From NCBI GenBank assembly GCA_902363735.1, contig CABJBA010000005.1, positions 223,952-287,951 on the forward strand: a stretch of DNA of 64,000 nt. Direction: 5' to 3'. The notes beneath the pieces are model-generated. The model was not told where the DNA came from and did not search any database. It saw only the letters and a list, made by a program, of their open reading frames with translations. Position numbers and translations under genes: made by a program. Positions within the stretch are counted from its first letter, which is position 1; each line of letters begins with the position of its first letter. The stretch is from Clostridiaceae bacterium. Lineage in GTDB: Bacteria > Bacillota > Clostridia > Lachnospirales > Lachnospiraceae. Of the stretch, positions 17,090 through 26,227 are shown piece after piece.

Positions 17090-17110
17090 AAATAAATTGT
17101 TCCATATTTT

Positions 17111-17139
17111 GAGCCAGTCAAATGACCTGGCTCTTTTTG
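17111..17139 (+). terminator. Terminator
   Basis: GAGCCAGTCA (17111-17120) pairs with TGACCTGGCTC apart from one bulge, and is followed by TTTTT. The downstream GCTCTTTTTGCATGT resembles the sequence after the hairpin near 14800. Confidence 0.75.
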
Positions 17140-17166
17140 CATGTAAAAATATTATTTGATAGGTAG

Positions 17167-17352
17167 GAGATAGGTGTAGAAAAAGCATTACTAAATATTG
17201 ATGAATTTTATGAATATTTAGGTATCAAACAGACAAAGGCGAGGGAATTACTACATGAACCAAGAAATGGATTTATAGTCAGGATTGGCATTAGACTGTA
17301 TCCACACAAGGGGAAACTGGATAAATGGTTACTAAATCAAATTATATGTTGA
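17167..17352 (+). pseudogene. Excisionase-like (Tn916 Xis-type) remnant
   Basis: The frame reads about 60 residues: VEKALLNIDEFYEYLGIKQTKARELLHEP...IRLYPHKGKLDKWLLNQIIC. This is the winged-helix excisionase pattern of Tn916-type elements (helix, turn, 'R.G.RI...KLD.WL'). No normal start codon with a ribosome binding site is present and a stop lies just upstream. It immediately precedes the integrase remnant, the usual xis-int order. Confidence 0.6.
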
Positions 17353-17445
17353 ATGTTGATTGAAAATACATAATGAGTATGGTAAAATTAGGGACGAATG
17401 TTATATCAGAATTTCTTCCCCGATTTACGCAGGAAGGAGGATATA

Positions 17446-18040
17446 TTGGGTAAATCACTAAAAGGGAAAGAACTTGGTAAAGGTGCTTCTCAAAGGAAAG
17501 ACGGCCTTTATCAGGCAAGGTTCATTAATCGGTTTGGAAAAAGATAAACCATCTAAGACAGAACATATACTGAAATATCCCCAAAACTACGTACCGAGCA
17601 GTATGAAGATGAAAAACAAATACATCAATGTTCGGCACACTCTTTGCTATTTTAGTAAAGATGGGAAATGCTTATTTGAGATGCATGACACTAAGACCGT
17701 TAATGGCAAGAGGATTATCCATCTAACGGCTAAGGCTATTATGGATTAAAAAAGGCGAAAAATTCAGAAGCAAGAAATCATCTTTTCTGGGAAAGAAGTT
17801 CTGGAAGGTTACGAAATCTTGTTTTTGTCACGAAGAACAATCATCCTACGCAATTATTCCTTATTAAGGAGTGTATTGGTTTAATTACAAAAGATATTCA
17901 AAAAGAAGATGCTAACTTTAAACATTTTACATTACATACATTAAGACATGCTTTTGCAACCAGGGCTATTGAAAGTGGAACAGAAGCGTGCATAAATCCA
18001 AAATGGTGTAGCAGAGCAAATTCAATATAGACAGAAACGC
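17446..18040 (+). pseudogene. Tyrosine integrase remnant (Tn916-type)
   Basis: A TTG at 17446 with a strong AGGAAGGAGG site starts LGKSLKGKELGKGASQRKDG..., the N-terminal arm-binding domain of Tn916-type integrases (ESQRKDGRY..). This frame stops at 17545. Further integrase pieces follow in other frames: HDTKTVNGKRIIHLTAKAIMD near 17690-17745 (the 'TPKT..S.R.IPLT' region) and FKHFTLHTLRHAFATRAIESG near 17920-17980, the conserved HxLRH box. The first catalytic Arg region and the C-terminal Tyr are missing or scrambled. A dead integrase beside pyrE. Confidence 0.78.
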
Positions 18041-18066
18041 TAAGAAGCGCATAAAATAAGGAGAAA

Positions 18067-18753
18067 ATGACGAAAATGGAACAGTACAAGCAGGAATTTA
18101 TTGAGTTTATGGTGGAAAGCAATGTCCTGAAATTTGGTGATTTTACATTGAAAAGCGGAAGAAAATCCCCTTTTTTTATGAATGCGGGCTCTTATGTAAC
18201 AGGCGGACAGCTTAAAAAGCTGGGGGAATATTATGCAAAGGCTATCCATGACAATTTCGGAGTTGATTTTGATGTATTGTTTGGACCGGCTTACAAGGGG
18301 ATTCCCTTAAGCGTTACCACTGCCATCGCTTTCCATGAACTGTATGGAAAGGAAATCAAATACTGTTCTAACAGGAAAGAGGAGAAGGATCATGGCGGTG
18401 ATGCAGGAATTCTTCTGGGAAGTCCTATTAAGGATGGGGACCGTGTGGTCATTATCGAAGATGTGACTACTTCTGGAAAATCAATTGAAGAAACCTTTCC
18501 TATTATCAAAGCTCAGGGAGATGTGGAGATTTTAGGTCTGATGGTTTCCTTAAACCGTATGGAAAAGGGTAAAGGGGACAAGGGAGCATTGGATGAGATC
18601 CGGGAAAAGTATGGATTTAAAGCATCGGCCATCGTATCTATGGCAGAAGTTATTGAGCATCTGCATAACAGGGAGTATGAGGGGAAAGTTATCATTGATG
18701 ATACTATAAAAGATGCAATAGATGCTTACTACGAAATTTACGGCGTAAAATAA
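18067..18753 (+). CDS. pyrE: Orotate phosphoribosyltransferase
   Basis: Transfers the phosphoribosyl group from PRPP to orotate, giving OMP in pyrimidine synthesis. 228 residues. The PRPP-binding motif VVIIEDVTTSGKS is present, as is FGPAYKGIPLS. The ATG at 18067 has an AAGGAGAA site. No other pyr gene is near. The dead integrase directly upstream suggests that an element inserted next to pyrE and may have changed its upstream context. Confidence 0.95.
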   Translation: MTKMEQYKQEFIEFMVESNVLKFGDFTLKSGRKSPFFMNAGSYVTGGQLKKLGEYYAKAIHDNFGVDFDVLFGPAYKGIPLSVTTAIAFHELYGKEIKYCSNRKEEKDHGGDAGILLGSPIKDGDRVVIIEDVTTSGKSIEETFPIIKAQGDVEILGLMVSLNRMEKGKGDKGALDEIREKYGFKASAIVSMAEVIEHLHNREYEGKVIIDDTIKDAIDAYYEIYGVK

Positions 18754-18783
18754 ACCCCTATGGGGATGTAAGGAGAACTTTAT

Positions 18784-18933
18784 ATGGAAAGAGTATATAG
18801 AACAATGAGAAACGCAGGAGCTTTAAATATTGCTGCCGGAATCACCATGGTAGTGCTTGGAATTGCTGCCGGGGTCATAACAATTATTACAGGAGCGTTT
18901 TTACTGAAGAGAAAGTCAGAAATCACATTTTAA
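18784..18933 (+). CDS. Small single-pass membrane protein (49 residues)
   Basis: Short gene with an AAGGAGA site 10 nt upstream, 30 nt after pyrE. It encodes a basic N-terminus (MERVYRTMRNAGALN), one long hydrophobic helix (AAGITMVVLGIAAGVITIITGAF) and a basic tail (LLKRKSEITF). It is probably co-transcribed with pyrE and VanZ. Similar tiny proteins follow pyrE in related genomes as far as I recall; no function is known. Confidence 0.65.
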   Translation: MERVYRTMRNAGALNIAAGITMVVLGIAAGVITIITGAFLLKRKSEITF

Positions 18934-18988
18934 ATGCCACTTATGGAGGGAGGGCTGAACTTCCTTACAATATACAGACGGAGCAGCT

Positions 18989-19480
18989 ATGATTAAAAAT
19001 ACAACAAAACGGCAGAAAATGGGTTGGGTAGTTTTTGTGTTTTACCTGATCTTTTTGGCGTACTTTCTGTTTTTCTCCGATTACTTCGGAAGAGGAAGCC
19101 ATGCTCAGGAGGAGTACGCTTATAACCTGGTTCCATTTACAGAGATAAGGCGTTTCATTGTTTACCGCCATGTGGTAGGAACCAAATCCTTTCTTTTGAA
19201 TATTCCAGGTAATATTGTTGGATTTATGCCCTTTGGTTTTTTTCTCCCTGTTATCAGCCGCAGAAGCCGTGTTTGGTTTAATACGGTTTTGCTGAGCTTT
19301 CTGTTCAGTTTATGCGTGGAAACTGTCCAACTTATTTTTAAAGTGGGCAGCTTTGATGTAGATGATATTATACTGAACACCTTGGGGGGATTGCTGGGTT
19401 ATATCCTGTATAAAATAGTACAGACTATACGAGTCAGGAGGAGGCGGCGTGCCAAATCGGAAAAAAGTATCTTACATTAG
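18989..19480 (+). CDS. VanZ family protein
   Basis: Membrane protein of 163 residues with about four transmembrane helices. The VanZ-like core is LVPFTEIRRF...NIPGNIVGFMPFGFFLP and the C-terminal SFDVDDIILNTLGGLLGY, both typical of the family. VanZ proteins are linked to teicoplanin resistance in enterococci, but in clostridia they are usually chromosomal proteins of unclear role. There are no vanHAX genes here, so no resistance claim is made. Overlaps the next gene by 32 nt. Confidence 0.85.
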   Translation: MIKNTTKRQKMGWVVFVFYLIFLAYFLFFSDYFGRGSHAQEEYAYNLVPFTEIRRFIVYRHVVGTKSFLLNIPGNIVGFMPFGFFLPVISRRSRVWFNTVLLSFLFSLCVETVQLIFKVGSFDVDDIILNTLGGLLGYILYKIVQTIRVRRRRRAKSEKSILH

Positions 19481-19769
19481 AAAATCTTTTGCCAGAAGAA
19501 GTTTTTTCTCTCTGGGTCTTGCCATAGGAGCAGTGGCCCTGGGAGCTTTTGGGATTGCCGGATCAGTGATGGCAGCTGGAGAAGGCCAGCTTAACACAGC
19601 TGCCGCAGTCTTTTGCAGCCTGGTGGTTTCCATGTTTTCCCTGGCTTATGGTTTTTTTTCTTTTTTGGAAAAGGATAAAAAATATATTCTGTCCAAAATA
19701 GGAATAGGAATCAGCGGATTTTTGATTATCTTCTGGATCGTGCTGATTATCATAGGAATAAAGAGGTAA
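19449..19769 (+). CDS. DUF6142-like small membrane protein
   Basis: 106 residues with three hydrophobic helices (LGLAIGAVALGAFGIAGSVM, FCSLVVSMFSLAYGFF, IGISGFLIIFWIVLIIIG) and a basic N-terminus (RKKVSYIRKSFARRSF). A GTG start lies inside the end of the VanZ gene with an AGGAGG site. DUF6142 proteins are short membrane proteins next to VanZ and M29 peptidase genes. Five nt separate it from the aminopeptidase gene. Confidence 0.75.
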   Translation: MPNRKKVSYIRKSFARRSFFSLGLAIGAVALGAFGIAGSVMAAGEGQLNTAAAVFCSLVVSMFSLAYGFFSFLEKDKKYILSKIGIGISGFLIIFWIVLIIIGIKR

Positions 19770-19774
19770 TATAA

Positions 19775-21850
19775 ATGGATTATGGAATGATGTTTCAAGA
19801 AGAAAACGAAAGCATAATGGAGCGTTTTGAATTGTCCATGGAGCGGATTGGGCAGATTATATTAGAGGAGACAGTATCCCAGCCCTACCGGGATTATTTT
19901 GTGAGAACGGCTTCATTTATCCAGATGATGGGAGAGTATCTCCGGTTCATCGAGTCAGGCAGCCAGAGAGAAGTTGATATTGAAGTTTTAAAGGAATGGA
20001 ACCAGAAACTTTATGAAGATATTCTTCCTGGTCACTACGAAAAAAGCTATGCAGATCCTGCTTATGCGGCAGCCATGCTGGGAGAGGGATATGGCCGCCT
20101 TTTTTCCTATTTATATAAGGAAATACGGGGAGATATTGTCTTTGTCCATGAAAAAAGGATTAAGGATATCACCATTTTAAATGAGACTTTTGTTGAGCTT
20201 TATAATATGTTTGAGGAGGAAGTTCCGGAAGTTTCAGCAGTGAAAGAGGTGCTTTACTGGTTTGTCAGCGATTATACGGATCATACGGTTTCCTACCGGG
20301 TGAGGGAAGGACTTGATCCCTCTCTTTCTTTTGCAACAGATATTATAAATAATTATGATTTAAATGATCTCCGGTATCTATATTATTTTGGCGAGTATAT
20401 TTCTGACTCAGAGCTTAAAACAGCAGAGTTTTTAAATAATCTTCCAGAGAAAACGGTACGTCTCATGGCTGATACCTACACAGAAGGCTATTGCAGGGGA
20501 TTTGAGGTAATGCGTAGGGATTTAAAGAAAAAGGGAGCTGTGCAGATCCGATATGAGTTAGGATTTGAGCGCATGGTGAAATATGCCATGGAGAATTTTA
20601 AATCCCTTGGACTTAAAATCATCCTCTGCCGGGCGGCGGTGTGGACGGTGAATACCAACGCAGGCCGAAAGGCAGGATATTACAGTACCTCGCCTAACAG
20701 ACAGTATGAATATGACCACCGTTATGACGAAGCAATTTATTTAAATAAAGCCTTTAAGGACCGAAAGTCTGCTGTTTTGAAGGTGGCCTATGAAACATAT
20801 AAGGAACTGTCTGCCGCCTATGCAGGACCTGCTGTAATGGAAACCTTTGGAAAAGAAGGTTTTGAGCCAGTGAATAAGCCGGATGCAAACCGCCTGGATT
20901 TAAAACAGGAAAAACTTGCAGTGGAGATGTCCAATGAATCTTCCAGGATTTTAAAACAGTATGTAAGAGGAGATGAGACAAGTTTTACCATCATCGCATT
21001 TCCGGTTCCTGAAATTGGGGAGGACTTTGAAAAAATATTTGAAGAAACCATTGCCATCAATACTCTGGATTATGAAAAATACAAAGGAATCCAGCAGTCC
21101 ATCATTGATGCTCTGGACGAAGCAGCTTACGTTGAAATCAGGGGGAAAGGTGAGAACCGGACCAAACTGACTGTGGCCCTTCACCCTATTAAAGATAAGG
21201 ACAGAGAAACCAATTTTGAAAACTGTGTGGCTGATGTGAATATCCCTCTTGGAGAGGTGTTCACTTCCCCGAAGCTGGCAGGTACAGAAGGAACACTGGC
21301 GGTCAGCACGGTTTATATTGGAGAATTCCAGTTTAAAAATCTTGTGATGACTTTTGAAAACGGTATGATTAAGGATTACGGATGCGATAATTTTGAAAAT
21401 CCGGAGGAAGGAAAAGCGCTTATTAAGCAAATGATTCTGAAGAATCACGATACCCTTCCCATGGGAGAGTTTGCCATAGGCACCAATACTACGGCTTATG
21501 CCATGGCCCGTGAGTTCGGGATTTTAGATAAGCTTCCTATTCTTATTGTGGAGAAAATGGGTCCCCATTTTGCAGTGGGCGACACCTGCTATAGCTGGGC
21601 GGAGGACAGCCCTGTTTACAATTTTGACGGAAAGGAAATCATTGCAAGGGACAACGAAATTTCTATTCTCAGAAAGGAAGATGTATCAAAAGCTTATTTT
21701 AGCTGTCACACAGATATTACCATACCTTATGCGGAATTGGATACCATTGAAGCCATCAGGCCTGATGGAAGAAGGATATCCATTATAGAAAATGGAAGGT
21801 TTTCTTTAAAGGGAACGGAGGAACTTAATATTCCCTTATGTGATGCATAA
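19775..21850 (+). CDS. M29-like aminopeptidase (leucyl aminopeptidase, aminopeptidase T family)
   Basis: 691 residues, longer than a typical M29 enzyme (about 400). The C-terminal half has the M29 pattern: NIPLGEVFTSPKLAGTEGTL, IGEFQF, EFAIGTNTTAYAMAREFGILDKLPILIVEKMGPHFAVGDTCYSW, where Glu and His residues bind the two metals. The N-terminal half is an alpha-helical region seen in clostridial versions of this protein. No signal peptide; cytoplasmic. It probably trims peptides. It ends the pyrE-VanZ-DUF6142 series. Confidence 0.78.
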   Translation: MDYGMMFQEENESIMERFELSMERIGQIILEETVSQPYRDYFVRTASFIQMMGEYLRFIESGSQREVDIEVLKEWNQKLYEDILPGHYEKSYADPAYAAAMLGEGYGRLFSYLYKEIRGDIVFVHEKRIKDITILNETFVELYNMFEEEVPEVSAVKEVLYWFVSDYTDHTVSYRVREGLDPSLSFATDIINNYDLNDLRYLYYFGEYISDSELKTAEFLNNLPEKTVRLMADTYTEGYCRGFEVMRRDLKKKGAVQIRYELGFERMVKYAMENFKSLGLKIILCRAAVWTVNTNAGRKAGYYSTSPNRQYEYDHRYDEAIYLNKAFKDRKSAVLKVAYETYKELSAAYAGPAVMETFGKEGFEPVNKPDANRLDLKQEKLAVEMSNESSRILKQYVRGDETSFTIIAFPVPEIGEDFEKIFEETIAINTLDYEKYKGIQQSIIDALDEAAYVEIRGKGENRTKLTVALHPIKDKDRETNFENCVADVNIPLGEVFTSPKLAGTEGTLAVSTVYIGEFQFKNLVMTFENGMIKDYGCDNFENPEEGKALIKQMILKNHDTLPMGEFAIGTNTTAYAMAREFGILDKLPILIVEKMGPHFAVGDTCYSWAEDSPVYNFDGKEIIARDNEISILRKEDVSKAYFSCHTDITIPYAELDTIEAIRPDGRRISIIENGRFSLKGTEELNIPLCDA

Positions 21851-21965
21851 AAAGGGAGAAATATATCATAAAAACCCACCAGTCTGCTTATAAAATTATC
21901 ACTTTTGTCGATATATATTATAATAATTGATCCTACAGATGAGGAACGGATATGGAGGGACTGGT

Positions 21966-23774
21966 ATGAGTATGAAGCGTTTAAAGATCGGTAAGAGAAT
22001 TGGGGGTTCGTTTGGAATTATTCTTGTGTTATTTTTAATGGTTTCTGTTGTGTCAATCGTTGGATTGAGGCATAACAACAGAAGATTGGTGGAATTTTTT
22101 AATAATGGACACAAGGTAGCTTTGAATGCAATTGAGATGAGGCTTGAGATTCAGGCTGCCGCCAAGAACATGGCATATGCTACTTTGAGTACTGATTTAA
22201 ATGATACAGAACAGTATATTAAGTCGGCAGACTCCAATGTGGAGAATTTTATGAATGGAGTCCAGTTTTTAAAGGAAAAGTACAAAGGGGATAAAGCTAT
22301 TCTGGATAAGCTGGAGACTGATGTAAAAGAGCTGGAACTTTATAAAAATGAAGTATTTGAACTGGCACGGCAGAATAAGAGCCGCCAGGCTACGGAAGTG
22401 TTCTTTGGTTCCGTTAACCCCTCTCTTGCAAAGATCCGGGACAGTCTGACTGAAATTGGTGATACGGTGAATCAGGTTACTGATGTTGACTTCAAAAATA
22501 GCCAGAGGGAAGCCGTCATTCTTCAGGTGCTGGTGGTTATTGTCCAGATTATTGCAGTTTTGACGGCAGTGACTTTATCTTACCTTTTGACAAGACGTAT
22601 TGTAAATCCCATCAAGCAGATTGAGAAGGCAGCGAAGGAAATGTCGGAGGGAAGCCTTCATGTTTCTTTGGATTACCAGTCAGGAGATGAGCTTGGCAGC
22701 CTGTCTGACAGTATGCGCAGTACGATTTCCAATATTGGAACCATTATTGATGACATTACTTATCTGACAGGAGAAATGGCAGAGGGAAGATTCCGGTTAA
22801 ATTCCCGTTGTCCAGAAAAATATGTCCTTGATTATGCAACCATACGCAGTTCCCTGCGTAAGCTTCGTGACAATTTAAGCGATTCTCTTTACCGTATCAG
22901 CGAATCAGCGGATTTGGTGGCTAATGGTTCGGAACAGGTATCTTCCGGTGCCCAGACCTTATCCCAGGGGGCTACAGAGCAGGCTTCCTCCATTGAGGAA
23001 CTGGCAGCTACTATTAATGATATTTCCAATCAGATCAATAACAATGCCCAAAGCGCCAAGGAAGCCCGCTTAAGCTCCGGGGAGACTGCTGCTAATGTAA
23101 CAAAGAGCAATGAGAAGATGGATGAAATGTACATGGCCATGCTGGAAATCAGCACTAAGTCCAATGAGATCGGAAAGATCATAAAGACGATTGAAGACAT
23201 TGCGTTTCAGACCAATATTCTGGCACTGAATGCGGCAGTGGAAGCTGCCCGGGCAGGAGAAGCAGGAAAAGGCTTTGCGGTAGTAGCTGATGAAGTCCGA
23301 AACCTTGCAAGCAAATCTGGAGAGGCGGCCAAGAACACCACTTTGCTGATTGGGGAAAGCATAAGAGCCGTGGAAAATGGTGCCAGAATCACAGCGGAGA
23401 CAGCAGAGGCAATGCAGGCAGTGGTGGACGGCAGCAAGCGCATCACCACCATCATTGAATCCATTACAGCAGCTTCTGATTTACAGGCGGCATCGGTCAA
23501 TGAGGTAAGCCTTGGAATTGACCAGATATCCAGTGTTGTTCAGACTAATTCTGCAACTGCAGAAGAGAGCGCTGCGGCCAGTGAGGAATTGTCGGGACAA
23601 GCTCAGATCATGAAGGGCCTTTTAAGCCGTTTCAGCCTTTACAGCGCTGACGAAGGAAAAAAGACCTGCAAATCTCCAGCCCCTTATTCCGCATCACAGT
23701 CGGAGACTCCAGCTTTAAACATTGATCCCTCTTATTTTGATGATTCATCTGCTTTTGGAGGCGGGAAGTATTGA
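21966..23774 (+). CDS. Methyl-accepting chemotaxis protein
   Basis: Chemoreceptor of 602 residues, started at the ATG at 21966 because GGAGGG lies 6 nt upstream. A TATAAT is present at 21919-21924. It has an N-terminal transmembrane helix ([17 protein letters not shown]), a helical extracellular sensor, a second helix ([21 protein letters not shown]), HAMP and the signalling domain with the conserved tip [37 protein letters not shown]. It differs strongly from the first receptor in its sensor domain, so it should sense another ligand. GC-richer than the 11.7-kb receptor, closer to the core genes. Confidence 0.94.
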   Translation: MSMKRLKIGKRIGGSFGIILVLFLMVSVVSIVGLRHNNRRLVEFFNNGHKVALNAIEMRLEIQAAAKNMAYATLSTDLNDTEQYIKSADSNVENFMNGVQFLKEKYKGDKAILDKLETDVKELELYKNEVFELARQNKSRQATEVFFGSVNPSLAKIRDSLTEIGDTVNQVTDVDFKNSQREAVILQVLVVIVQIIAVLTAVTLSYLLTRRIVNPIKQIEKAAKEMSEGSLHVSLDYQSGDELGSLSDSMRSTISNIGTIIDDITYLTGEMAEGRFRLNSRCPEKYVLDYATIRSSLRKLRDNLSDSLYRISESADLVANGSEQVSSGAQTLSQGATEQASSIEELAATINDISNQINNNAQSAKEARLSSGETAANVTKSNEKMDEMYMAMLEISTKSNEIGKIIKTIEDIAFQTNILALNAAVEAARAGEAGKGFAVVADEVRNLASKSGEAAKNTTLLIGESIRAVENGARITAETAEAMQAVVDGSKRITTIIESITAASDLQAASVNEVSLGIDQISSVVQTNSATAEESAAASEELSGQAQIMKGLLSRFSLYSADEGKKTCKSPAPYSASQSETPALNIDPSYFDDSSAFGGGKY

Positions 23775-23809
23775 TGCCCCGAAAACATAAATAGTTTTTA
23801 ACGCATAAA

Positions 23810-23846
23810 ATGCGCTTTGATATGTTATTTGTCAAAGCGTATTTTT
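23810..23846 (+). terminator. Terminator after the second chemoreceptor
   Basis: Arms ATGCGCTTTGATA and TGTCAAAGCGTAT pair over about 12 bp and are followed by TTTTTGC. Confidence 0.8.
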
Positions 23847-23921
23847 GCTTTTTTGCAAAGAAGGCTTTATTTAATATGATTTTAAATAGATTTTGCGAAA
23901 ACTAAATTTGAGAAAAAATGA

Positions 23922-23950
23922 TTGACGGGGCAGAAAAAAGCTAGTATTAT
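23922..23950 (+). promoter_or_regulatory. Promoter of the pur operon
   Basis: TTGACG (23922-23927) and TATTAT (23945-23950) are separated by 17 bp, about 110 nt upstream of purE. Confidence 0.55.
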
Positions 23951-23989
23951 AATTAATAAGTTGAGATTAAATAAAAGGTAATATTTATT

Positions 23990-24014
23990 AGTAATACTTA
24001 TTTAAAGTATTACT
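23990..24014. repeat. Inverted repeat in the purE leader
   Basis: AGTAATACTT (23990-23999) and AAGTATTACT (24005-24014) form a perfect 10-bp stem with a 5-nt loop between promoter and purE. There is no T-run after it. It may be an operator or a leader hairpin. It does not match the purine riboswitch core or the PurR box as I know them. Confidence 0.4.
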
Positions 24015-24061
24015 GGCAATAATCAATTGCAAAACATATGAAAGGAAGAGGAGAATTTACT

Positions 24062-24580
24062 ATGGCAAAGGTATCGATTGTAATGGGAAGTGATTCTGAT
24101 ATGCCTGTTATGGCTCAGGCTGCTGAGGTTCTGGAGTCTTTTGGAGTGGAGTTTGAAATCACTGTGATTTCCGCTCACAGGGAGCCTGATGTGTTTTTTG
24201 ACTATGCTAAAACCGCTGAGGAAAGAGGAATAAAAGTCATTATTGCAGGAGCAGGAAAAGCAGCCCATCTTCCGGGTATGTGTGCGGCTTTGTTTTCTAT
24301 GCCTGTGATTGGAGTCCCTATGAAGACTTCAGATTTAGGCGGTGTGGATTCTCTTTATTCTATTGTTCAAATGCCTTCCGGTATTCCTGTAGCCACCGTT
24401 GCCATTAACGGGGGAACCAATGCAGGAATCCTGGCTGCCAAGATTCTGTCTGTCAGCGATTCAGAGCTTTTGGAAAGAATAAAGAAATATGGGGAAAGCT
24501 TAAAGAATGATGTTGTGAAAAAAGCAGATAGACTGAACGAAATAGGATATCGTGAGTATTTGTCTCAGATGAAAAAATAG
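24062..24580 (+). CDS. purE: 5-(carboxyamino)imidazole ribonucleotide mutase
   Basis: Class I PurE, 172 residues, moves the carboxylate from N5-CAIR to give CAIR in purine synthesis. The start at 24062 ([13 protein letters not shown]) has a GAGGAG site. The active-site segments [16 protein letters not shown] and [11 protein letters not shown] are present. First gene of purE-purM-purN-purD. No purK follows, so CAIR may come from elsewhere. Confidence 0.95.
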   Translation: MAKVSIVMGSDSDMPVMAQAAEVLESFGVEFEITVISAHREPDVFFDYAKTAEERGIKVIIAGAGKAAHLPGMCAALFSMPVIGVPMKTSDLGGVDSLYSIVQMPSGIPVATVAINGGTNAGILAAKILSVSDSELLERIKKYGESLKNDVVKKADRLNEIGYREYLSQMKK

Positions 24581-24605
24581 GAACGGGAGAAGCGGAGGAA
24601 GAAAG

Positions 24606-25631
24606 ATGGATTACAGGAATGCCGGAGTGGACATTGAAGCTGGTTACAAATCAGTGGAATTGATGAAAAAGCATGTGCAGGAGACTATGAGGCCTGAGGT
24701 TATTGGAGGAATAGGGGGATTTTCAGGAGCTTTTTCCATGTCAGCATTTAAGGAAATGGAAAAGCCCGTATTACTATCCGGAACCGATGGAGTGGGAACA
24801 AAACTAAAGGTTGCTTTTGTAATGAACAGACATCACACCATAGGAATTGACTGCGTGGCAATGTGCGTCAATGATATCGCCTGCGCAGGGGGTGAACCTT
24901 TATTCTTCCTGGATTACATTGCCTGCGGCAAAAATGAACCGGAACGGATTGCTGAAATCGTCAGAGGAGTGGCAGAAGGCTGTAAACAGGCGGGGGCTGC
25001 TTTAATCGGTGGAGAAACGGCAGAAATGCCTGGTTTTTACCAATTGGAGGAATACGATCTGGCCGGATTTGCGGTGGGTGTGGCAGACGAAAAGAACCTG
25101 ATTACCGGAGCAGGGTTAAGAGATGGAGATGTTCTGATCGGCATGGCCTCTTCCGGTATACACAGCAACGGCTATTCCCTGGTGCGCAAGGTATTTGACA
25201 TGTCGCCAGAAGGCCTTAATACTTACTACGATATATTGGGTAAAACTCTCGGAGAAGAACTGATGACTCCTACAAAGATTTATGTAAAAGCCTTGAAAAG
25301 TATAAGGGAAAGAGGCGTTGTGATCAAGGCCTGCAGCCATATAACGGGAGGAGGATTTTATGAAAACATTCCTCGGATGCTGCCGGAGGGAATTGGTGCT
25401 GTGATCAAAAAGGACAGTTATGAAGTTCCGGCAATTTTTAGGCTTATGGCAGAAAAAGGCGGAATTGAGGAAACGATGATGTATAATACCTACAACATGG
25501 GAATCGGAATGGTGCTTGCTGTTGATCCGGCAGATGCAGGGGAAGTTATGGAGGCCATACTCCAGGCCGGTGAGGTTCCTTATGTGATTGGGCATACAGA
25601 GTCCGGGCAAAAGGATGTAACTTTATGCTAA
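24606..25631 (+). CDS. purM: Phosphoribosylformylglycinamidine cyclo-ligase (AIR synthetase)
   Basis: ATP-dependent ring closure of FGAM to AIR, 341 residues, the standard length. PurM motifs are visible: [60 protein letters not shown] and [11 protein letters not shown]. It starts 25 nt after purE and its stop overlaps the purN ATG, so it is co-transcribed and probably coupled in translation. Confidence 0.96.
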   Translation: MDYRNAGVDIEAGYKSVELMKKHVQETMRPEVIGGIGGFSGAFSMSAFKEMEKPVLLSGTDGVGTKLKVAFVMNRHHTIGIDCVAMCVNDIACAGGEPLFFLDYIACGKNEPERIAEIVRGVAEGCKQAGAALIGGETAEMPGFYQLEEYDLAGFAVGVADEKNLITGAGLRDGDVLIGMASSGIHSNGYSLVRKVFDMSPEGLNTYYDILGKTLGEELMTPTKIYVKALKSIRERGVVIKACSHITGGGFYENIPRMLPEGIGAVIKKDSYEVPAIFRLMAEKGGIEETMMYNTYNMGIGMVLAVDPADAGEVMEAILQAGEVPYVIGHTESGQKDVTLC

Positions 25632-26227
25632 AGATCGGAGTGTTGATTTCCGGCGGAGGAACCAATTTGCAGGCGATTCTGGACGCAATAGATTGCGGGC
25701 AGATAAGTAAGGCGGAAATCAAGGTGGTCATCAGCAACAACCCTAATGCTTATGGTCTGGAACGGGCCAGAAAGCGGGGGATTGATGCTTTCTGTATCGC
25801 TCCTGGTGATTTTCGGGAAAGAAAAGAGTTTTATGATGCCCTACTTGGAAAAGTGAATGAATACGGTCTGGATCTCATCGTTCTGGCCGGATTCCTGGTG
25901 ACGATTCCCCCTGCCATGGTGCAAACATATAAAAACCGGATTATCAACATTCATCCTTCTTTGATTCCTGCTTTTTGCGGAAGGGGCTATTATGGATTGA
26001 ACGTTCATGAAGCGGCCCTGGCGCGGGGCGTAAAGGTTACAGGTGCTACTGTTCACTATGTAGATGAAGGCACGGATACAGGCCCTATTTTGCTGCAAAA
26101 GGCAGTGGAGGTTTACGATGGGGATACACCGGAGTCTTTGCAGAAGCGTGTCATGGAGGAAGCGGAATGGAAGATACTTCCTCAGGCTATTGAGATGATT
26201 GCAGCCAGACAGGAGGAGAGGGAATGA
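25625..26227 (+). CDS. purN: Phosphoribosylglycinamide formyltransferase
   Basis: Transfers formyl from 10-formyl-THF to GAR, 200 residues. The motifs [11 protein letters not shown] (phosphate binding) and the catalytic Asn-His-Asp set ([11 protein letters not shown] and [14 protein letters not shown]) are present. The start overlaps the purM stop and the stop overlaps the purD start, so translation is tightly coupled. Confidence 0.96.
   Translation: MLKIGVLISGGGTNLQAILDAIDCGQISKAEIKVVISNNPNAYGLERARKRGIDAFCIAPGDFRERKEFYDALLGKVNEYGLDLIVLAGFLVTIPPAMVQTYKNRIINIHPSLIPAFCGRGYYGLNVHEAALARGVKVTGATVHYVDEGTDTGPILLQKAVEVYDGDTPESLQKRVMEEAEWKILPQAIEMIAARQEERE

Noticed and set aside
18989..19480. Glycopeptide resistance function for the VanZ gene
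   Set aside because: No vanH, vanA/B, vanX or regulator genes are near; VanZ-family proteins are common in clostridial chromosomes.
21891..21914. Possible sigma-28 promoter (TAAA and GTCGATAT) before the second chemoreceptor
   Set aside because: The spacing is 12 nt instead of about 15, so the sigma-A-like TATAAT at 21919 is preferred.
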